64,000 bases of DNA, from positions 186,001 to 250,000 of the forward strand of contig NC_083346.1 in assembly GCF_019175385.1 (NCBI RefSeq), read 5' to 3'. The translations under genes were made by a program, and so were the position numbers. This DNA is from Lycium barbarum. Lineage: Eukaryota > Streptophyta > Magnoliopsida > Solanales > Solanaceae. The notes beneath the pieces were generated by a model. The model did not search any database. It saw only the letters and a list, made by a program, of their open reading frames with translations, and was not told the origin of the DNA. Below are positions 14,201 through 23,200 of this stretch, piece after piece (the first letter of the stretch is position 1; every line of letters begins with the position of its first letter).

Positions 14201-17200
14201 TGGGCACATGTCATGAGTTAGGGAATCAAATTTGGTTTATAAGTGGAGAAGGGTAGAAGAACGGGCTTATTACCCATCGAGTTTTGAAACTGGGAAAAAA
14301 TAATTCTCGATTATAAAGAGAAAAAGATATGCAAAGGCACCAAAGGCCATTAACTTTCAGAGAGATGATCTTCAATTGGTTGCCTTACCTTTTCATATGT
14401 CATCTATTCTGCTTTTGGAGCACAACTGCATGGATAAGATTGTCCAGTAACCAGGCTAACTGCCAATACTGATATCATGGGTAATGTTATATTTGGTACT
14501 GTAGGATCATATTTAAAGAACTTTGACAGAACAAATCCTTGCAAATCCCAGCGGGATGCCCACAAAGGAAAAGACCACAATGGAAAGGAATTCTAGATGC
14601 TTTGAGAACACCAGCAACACTTTGCAGATGATCAAACTTAACTGTATTAAGCTCTTTTGTTTTTGGTGTAACCAGATCTACCCAGAGGATAGTATATCTA
14701 TCCTAGACACATTAGGTTCCCGTTAGAAATGTAGACTGCTTTTGTTCTCTTTTGCTCACTTGTAAGTATGGTTTCAGTACAACCTATGTACTGTTTTGTG
14801 TTTAATACATACAAGTGTTACCTTCTCAAAGGAAAAAAAAACAAAAAAAAAAAACAAAGAGAGAAAGGAAAAGACCACAGTCTCTAAGTGAAAAATGACG
14901 TATGCTCAACTTTGTGAATTTTGAAATGGAAATTGACACCTTTGATCAGGGGTAGGCTAGATTATATTTTAGCAGCAAAGTTAAAAATTGTTGAATGGTA
15001 AATTAAAGGATTGGATTGGAGAACTATGACACTGGATCAAGGTTTACAGATAGATAAGATACTAGAACAGAGAAGTCTTTTTTTTTTTTTTTGAAACTGA
15101 AAGTAGTAAAGAAGTGTAACCAAAGCAGGAAATACAACAGAACAGAGAAATCTTTTTTGAGGTAAAGGTAACTTGTAGTCATATCAAAACTCAACACCCA
15201 TGAGGTGCTGATGAAGAGGCTTTACAAACACAAAAAAGGAGTAAAGGGATACATCTGGATAATTACAATCGCACACTTCGCCTATAAAATCTATGAAATT
15301 TCCTATTTCCCTATTAAATCCTGTTTACACCCAAAATAAAAAGGCTGAGGCAATTCATCTTGACTTTCTGATGGGATTGCTTCTATCTTCAAAATATCTT
15401 GAGTTTCTCTCCTTCCAAATTGTCCATCATTTGCAGGCTGGGATGATCTGCCACGGGTCTTCATCTGCCTCTCTTCTCCCAGTTTCCTGCCAGTTGCACA
15501 AAAGTTCAACAGTAGTTCTAGGCAACACCCAATTCACTCCTAAGATACAAAAGAACATGTGCTGCAGATTTGCAGTTTTCTTGCAGTGTAAGAACAAATG
15601 CTCATTGTTCTCCATATCCTGCCTCAAAGTAGAAATCTTGAGCAAATCTGGAGACCTCTTCTTTAGGCAAGCCTTCTTTGTGACCAACCAAACAGAACAT
15701 GAAACCTTAAGTGGAATTGTAGTTTCCAAATAAGCTTCCAAGGCCATAGCACTGTCAATGAATCAAAAATATTCTTATTTTAGTACAGTGACTTAACAGT
15801 GAAAACCCCCCTACTACACAACTTCCAGACTAGTTTGTCTGGTACATTGGAAGTGCTTGTAACTGTAGCCAAAACCTGAAACATACTTGTGACTGCCAAT
15901 TTCCCATTCATTTAAACCCTCTGAATTCATACCCCATCCTTGATCATTCCAGGCCGGGCTATTCTAGCATCCTTTTGAAGTCTAATAGGATATAAATCAG
16001 GGAAGAGAGTTTTTAGGTTGTTTTGGCCAATCCAATGATCTTCCCAAAGGGAAGTTTTTACACCATCCCCGACCTTTATATACATGTTGACACTGCAATC
16101 AGACTTCAGGCCACAACCTTCTAATGTTTTTCCAAACACTGCATCCATAGGTGGTCTTCACATCTTTTGTTACATTAAACCATACTACTGAGTGATGAAT
16201 CTCTTCCAATGGGCCATATACTTGGTAGAAAACTTCTAGATCCACTTTTGAAGTAGGCTATGATTGTGAATTCTGAGATTCTTGATTCTCAAACTACCCT
16301 GCTTTTTACTTAGTGTCAGGGTATTCCATCTCACCAGATTGTAATTCTCTTTTCTTTGTTGCCTTGACGAAGGAAGTCCCTTCTCAATTTGTTAATCTTT
16401 TTCTCCATAACACTAGGAATGGGAAACAGAGACATCATCTAGGTGGGAAGAGCATTACTGAATTAATCAGTGTCATTCTACCCCCCTGAGACAAAAATAG
16501 AGGAATTTGAAATAAGGGTGTTTTCAGTTGTTTCTAATTTGCTATCATACTTGAATAAATAATTTTTCTCAAAGAAAATACTTACTCATTTCGTGAGATT
16601 GTGATTTGAGTATTGCCATTATCATGTAAGTCATTGTACAAACATATCATGTATTACTCAAAACATGTTAATTTGGATATAACTTCAACCAAATATGTTG
16701 TTTGGATTAAAGGTGCTTTGGAGCTAGTTGCTTAATTGCATTGTTAATCCATTTTAAAAAGTTATTAGCAACAAAAATTTGACGAAAGCTGGATTTAAAG
16801 GTGGACTATAGCGTTGTGAATAAACAAGAAGCGGGTTGTCTTTTGTGAAGATTTATAGATGAGCTCTGCTGTGATGAGACTCAGAACTTTTGAAAGTTTG
16901 ATACCTTGATGAAACTTACTGTTGACCCTGAGCAGTTACCTGAACAGTCATATAAGGGGAAAAAAAAAAAAGATGAACTCGAAGAATCCGTTTATACTGG
17001 CACGGCATATTCATGAACTCCATCGCTGGCAGTATTTTGTCTTTCTTGCTATCACTTATTGCTACTTTTGAACTAGAAGTTCTTCTTGAACTAAGTAATT
17101 GTTCCTTTCAAAACTTCTGATATTGTGTTTTCTACTGACTGTTGCTCAGGAAATCTCGAGGGTTCTGAATTGATGGATAAGATGCAAGAGCAGGAAAGCG

Positions 17201-20200
17201 TACTTCAGCAATGCATCAGCGACCTTGAGAATGCTGAATCATTGAGAGTTACCTTGATTTCTCAGCTGAAAGATGCACTTCAAGATCAAGTACAGTATTT
17301 CCCTTTATCTCCCACCTAATCCCCAACCCCCACCCCCCCAAACAAGAAAAGAAATAAAATCTAACACCATCCTATAACTCCTATCACTAGGATTCTCAGA
17401 ATCCTTTCTAGACCTTCTATCATTTACCTTATATTTGATCAGGTGTATATAGCAGAGAAGAGTTGCACAAAAATTACATGACTCTGTTTCACCTCTCCTG
17501 TTGGTCACTAACCAAGTTCAGTGCCTTTATTTTTCTATGTTCACATTTCTATCTTAACACTGATGTCAACCGTAACGATTTTTTTCAGGAATCTAAGCTA
17601 GAGTTATTACGCAGTGGGCTGCAGGTAGACTCAATCCAATCTTTTATTGCGCATATCTCTTTATATTTTACCCACTCACTCGTACAGGGAAACAGAAAAT
17701 TAGGAAGAGATGTGCAAAGAAACCACAGGTGCACGGAGAATTGATTTGTGTGATCCCTCAATACGTTTACAGACTTTAATTGCATTAATCAGTTGTTGAA
17801 ATTATCTTACATGTAGTATACTTGAGTGTTGAGCAAATTTGTTTGTTTGCTTTGAGTTGAAGAACAGACAGATATAGAGCAGTTTTTGGGCTCATCCAAT
17901 GATGATGTCTGAAATTATCGAGGGAAGTTAAGTTTGAGAAGAGGCAAGGTGCTGAGACTTGTTTATTATGCTTTGCAAGCAGTCAAATGGACGCATTATA
18001 CCTTTAGATTCTTATTTAGTGTGCATGGTTTTCCTTTAGATTTCATAGGTTTCCCAATTTCCAGTACTAGGGCCAAATTGTGCATATCATAATTCCTACT
18101 GTATGCAAAACAATCCGAGGAAGGTGGTTATGTATGTTTAAGAGTCTATGTGGTTTTTAATAATTTGTAGCTGCTGTATCAATTACTTCATCTAAAAATA
18201 ATAATTTGTAGCTGCTGTAAATGGGTAATACTAATCTTTTTCCTTTTTTATGTTCTTTTTACCTTTTGATTCATTATTACGTTTCTTTTATGTAATTTTG
18301 GGAGCGGAGACTGCTGCTACAGTTGGTCTTGTGTAGTGTGTCTTTGGTGACTAACATAGGCTGCTGGGTTGGGAGTACAGCAACCTAAACTGTGGTTCCT
18401 TTCAGTTATTAAGATGTTCTGGAGTTATGGAAGAAGGTTGAGAGGTTTGTCTTTCTCGTTTGATGGGTATCTGAGGGTAGGAATAGCATCCACCAGACCT
18501 TTATTTTGCAAAGTTTTGTTTTCGGGCGTGGAAATTTGATGTTGATAGGAAAAAGCATCGCTTGAGGGTTTTTTGAGTGGCCATGATTTAAGAGAAGGCA
18601 AGCATGGCGGGACGGCCTGAAGCTTCACATTGACACTGGAAGAGGTGTCTTGTCGGGGTGAAGTTGGGACTTGAAAGGGATAAGAGTAAATGAGCTGTCC
18701 AAGGTGTAGCAGAAGTTAACTTTTTCTAGTTTGAGTTGTCTGAGGTGTAGGAGATGGCTTTTCCATTTATGAATATTAATTGGAAGGAGGTTGAAGAACT
18801 GAGCCCCTCATATTGAGGGGTGACTACTAGTTACGACTCACTAGTCACTCATCCAGAACTGTAACTTGTGAACAGAAAACTTTCCAAAATTTTGCTGGTT
18901 AGAACGCCATGTACAAAAGCTTCCAAATGGGCTAAGGCGAGTAAGCATTGATTTACAGGTGCATCTTCCTTTGGAATGATCCAAAAGAAAAATGGGTCAA
19001 TGAGACTGTGAGCCGATAAGCATTTATTTCTCAGCAAGATTGGCCTTAGGTGGACTATGCCATAGTCCACAGTTGACCTTCTGAGGTGTTGGCACAATCA
19101 GGGCAGTAATGTAAGACGGAAGAACTGGTGGAACATGATCCCAGCTTGTATCTAGTGGACAATTTGGAAGGAAAAGAAATAGGTCCTTCAGCTCACCGAG
19201 ACATGACCCTTGATAGGAGGGTGTGGAGGTCAAGAATTAGGGTAGAATGCTAGTAGGTAGTCGGGCGCATTTCTTTTCTATTCCCGGAGTATTAGTATTA
19301 TTCTTGTATTCTTGTATTTTCGCATTCTTAGATTTCTATTACTAAATGTTTCTTTAGGCTTGATTATTATATTCTTAAATTTTTTTAGATTATTATCTTG
19401 CTATTGTTTATGAGGGAAACAGCCTCCCTACCTAAGGTAGGGGTAAGGTCTACGTACAATCTACCCTCCCCAGACCCCACGTTGTGGGACTCACTGGGTA
19501 TGTTGTTGTTGTATTGTTTATGAGGAAGCCAAGACTAGGGTAAGGACAGTAAAAGGAGACTCAGAGCACTTCTCAATTGTGATGGGATTACATCAAGGAT
19601 CAGCTCTTAGTCCGTTTTTATTTGTCTTGGTGATGGATGGATTGACGCGGCAAATTCAAGGTGAGGTGCCATGGTGTATGCTTTTCGCGGATGACATAGT
19701 CCTGATCGACGAGACTCGTAGCGGAGTTAACGCTAAGCTGGAGGGTTGGAGACAGACTTTGGAGTCTAAAGGGTTCAGGCTGAGTAGGACCAAGATAGAG
19801 TACTTGGAGTGCAGGTTCAGTGAAGCACCTCAGGAGGCTGGCGTGGAAGTGAGGCTTGGTACCCAGGTCATCCAGAACAAAAGTAGTTTCAAGTATCTTG
19901 GGTCTATTATACAAGGCAGCGGGGAGATTGACGATGATGTCACACATCGTATTGGGGCAGGGTGGATGAAATGGAGGCTCGCTTCCGGAGTGCTATGTGA
20001 TAAGAAGGTGCCACCACAATTCAAGGGCAAGTTCTACAAAGTGGTGGTTAGACCGATTATGTTGTTTGGGGCGGTGTGTTGGCCAGTTAAGATTTCTCAC
20101 GTTCAAAAGATGAAAGTTGCCGAGATGAGAATGTTGAGATGGATGTGTGGGCACACCAGGAGTGACAGGATTAGGAATGAGGCTATCCGAGACAAGGTGG

Positions 20201-23200
20201 GAGTGGCTTCGGTGGAAGACAAGATGCGAGAAGCAAGACTGAGATGGTTTGGGCATGTGAAGAGGAGAGACACAGAGGCCCCAGTGCGGAGGTGTGAGAG
20301 GTTGGCCATGGATGGTTTCAGAAGAGGTAGGGGTAGGCCGAAGAAGTATTGGGGAGAGGTGATTAGACAAGACATGGCGCAGTTATAGCTTACCGAGGAC
20401 ATGACCTTAGATAGGAGGGTATGGAAGACTTCGATTAGGGTAGAAGGCTAGTAGATAGTATCGTTTATCCTTTCATATTAGTAGTCGCATTATCGCGATA
20501 TAAGTTCTTGTGCTTTGGTTTCTGCTACTATCTGTTATTTCCTGTACTTAGATTATCTTATTTTATCTGTGATAGTTACTGCCCCTTTGCAAACTGCTTC
20601 ATCATGGCTTAGTCGCTTTCGTTATTTTCATTTCCATATCGCTTTGAATTTCTTAGCCTTTGCTTTCTATTGAGCCGAGGGTCTTTCGGAAACAGCCGTC
20701 CTACCTTGGTAGGAGTAAGGTTTGCGTACACTTTACCGTCCCCAGACCCCACGTTGTGGGACTTCACTGGGTTGTTGTTGTTATATTGTTTATGTTTGTT
20801 GCTACTGCCTTCCTGTTGCATCTTTCTTTGGGCCGAGGTTTTGTCGGAAACAGCCTCTCTACCTTCTCAAGGTAGGGGTAAGGCCTGCTTACACTATACC
20901 CTCCCCAGACCCCACTTCGTGAGATCTCACTGGGTTGTTGTTGTTGTGTTTTGAAGATAGGTGCAATTCAATTCAGAGGATAAAGATGAATTGCATGATG
21001 CTTTTGCACTTTTGGAGTAAAGAAATTTATGTGCATAATGATGAATCCACACTAGACATTATAGAGCCCGTTTGGATTGGCTTATAAGGTGCTTATAAGT
21101 TGCTTATAAGCTGTTTTCAGCTTTTTTGAGTGTTTGGCTGGCCAGCTTAAAGTCATTTTGTGCTTAAAGTAAGCTCAAAAAAATAATTAGGCTCATTTGA
21201 CTTAGCTTATCTAAAACAGCTTATAAGCTGAAAACAGCTTATAAGCCAAAAAAAATAAGTTAGACTACCCCAACTTATTTTTTTTTAGCTTATAAGCTGT
21301 TTGCAGCTTATAGGCATAAGCCCATCCAAACAGGCTCATAGAGTCCTTCTAAGAAGAACAAGGGCATGTCTGCACTTTTTGGAATCTGTAATTGGCTCCC
21401 AGCACAGCCTTTGTGCTGATAATTAATACAATTATTACCTTTCTTAACAATAACGAATAAAGACTTTTGAAGCCATAATTAATTACATTGATTAAAAGTG
21501 TGCTTTGTCTAGCAGTTTAAGTTCTTAGATTAGATGGTCATGCTATCCAAAATAGTATTAGAGCTAGCAGCAGAGGTCTTAGAGTTTTAATTCTGATTGC
21601 CTCGCATTATTAAAATGAATTTTCAAGTCTTGGCCCTAGAAAATAAGCCAGGCCTGCATGTGAGGTAGTCAGACTATTCAACATGAGACATATTAAGCTT
21701 CTTTGACTAAAAATAAATCCAAAAAACAAACAGAATAAGAATAATTCTTCAATAATCTCAATTGCACTACATGATTAGTCACTTTTTCTTTTGCCATTAC
21801 ATTGCGTTCCAGTTTTCAGAACTCATGTTTGTGATTGCTATTTCCCTCTCTTTCCACCGTAAGGTTTTCTGTATCCCTTGGATCACTGTCTTTTTTCCTA
21901 CTACTCTCATTTCTCACGACTTCATCTTCTTAGCTGCATTAAGTTTCTAAAATATTCAAACATCTCTTTGTTTCTGCTTTTCTGAATCTGATATTCTCCC
22001 AAACCCTTTCATCATGTCCAGAATCCTGACCAGCTGTATTGCATGCATTAGTTGTGTTGGCTTTGCCATGTTTATTGGTTCTCTGGTTGCTCTTGTAAAT
22101 TGTATGTATCCCATGGCAACATAGGCCTAACAACAGAGTCTCTCAAAATTTCACCCATTCAACCTTTTCCAATTAATCTCAACCAATGTTTTCAAAAGTC
22201 AGCTTCGTCGCTTAAAGTAATTGAATGGTAATGGAAGAGTTATTAAAATACACTTAAATTAAGATTGATGGATACTATTATTAATTAAATTATATTAAAT
22301 AATTTTAAAACGCTCCAACTTGATGTTATACAAATGTGCATTGTAAGGAGGGGAGTACTCTAGTTAAGCTAGATGACTCTCACCATTAATGTAAATCCAA
22401 TATTTGGTTGAGTGAATTAGGAAAAAATCTCCATACAAGTAATGCAGCGTTTGGATGGCCATGTAAGAAGAAATAATCAGTGCATAACTTTATATAACAC
22501 TTGATTAACAAAAGTAAATAATAGTTGCGTTAAGCTTTAGTAGAATGTATGTACTATTTTATGCTGGAGTAGAATGCGGAATAAGAATGCTCGATCACTT
22601 CATGAGCTTTGGATTATTATAGGGCATTGGCTGCTAATTTAGTAACTTAAGTTGCAATTCGACGTTGTAAGTGCATTCACGTAAATTAAGCAACTTTTGT
22701 GTTATCTTTAAACTACGCTCTTCATTTTGCAAAGCATGTGCTTCACTTCTCACTTAAAACCCTATCAGTCCTGTATCTTATTGTGAATTTCGGTTTTAAA
22801 TAACATTGTTCTACCCCCATTTTTCTTCCAGAACAAATTGTCTCTTGAACAAATGCTTACCCTGCAATTTCATTATTAAAAAAAAAAAATGTTTACCTTG
22901 CAATAGTATTTTTTTTTCCTGTTTGTCATTTTGTGTGACTAGATGTGGACAACTATTTGTTTTTGAAGATGACTGACTTCATTATCGGGTTTGTCGTTAT
23001 GTGTGACTAGATGTAGACAAAATTTGCAAGATGCCTCAACTTATTCAGGGAATGTGTGTCCCGTGGCTCGGTCCAGTCGTAAGAGTGCAGCACGGGATGT
23101 ATGGGTTAGGCGTAAGTCACGGGTTCGAACCTTGCCGCAAATAAGAACTTGGTATTTAAGTGGAGAAAGGTAGACGGGTGGGCCCATTATCCACCGAGTT

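Larger units (their letters stand above)
19190..20945 (+). mobile_element. RTE LINE 3' fragment interrupted by two nested insertions of the same family
   Basis: The host fragment is 19,190-19,401 plus 20,795-20,945. It reads from the end of the coding region (GACATGACCCTTGATAGGAG) through the 3' UTR to CCCTCCCCAGACCCCAC and GTTGTTGTTGTTG. The 11-mer TATTGTTTATG occurs at 19,402-19,412, 19,512-19,522 and 20,784-20,794. Removing the two intervals between them rejoins a continuous 3' UTR that aligns with the copies at 1 kb and 12 kb. Confidence 0.7.

Noticed and set aside
19618..20402. Several minus-strand frames of 66-125 codons
   Set aside because: They are shadows of the long reverse-transcriptase frame on the plus strand, which carries the FADD motif.
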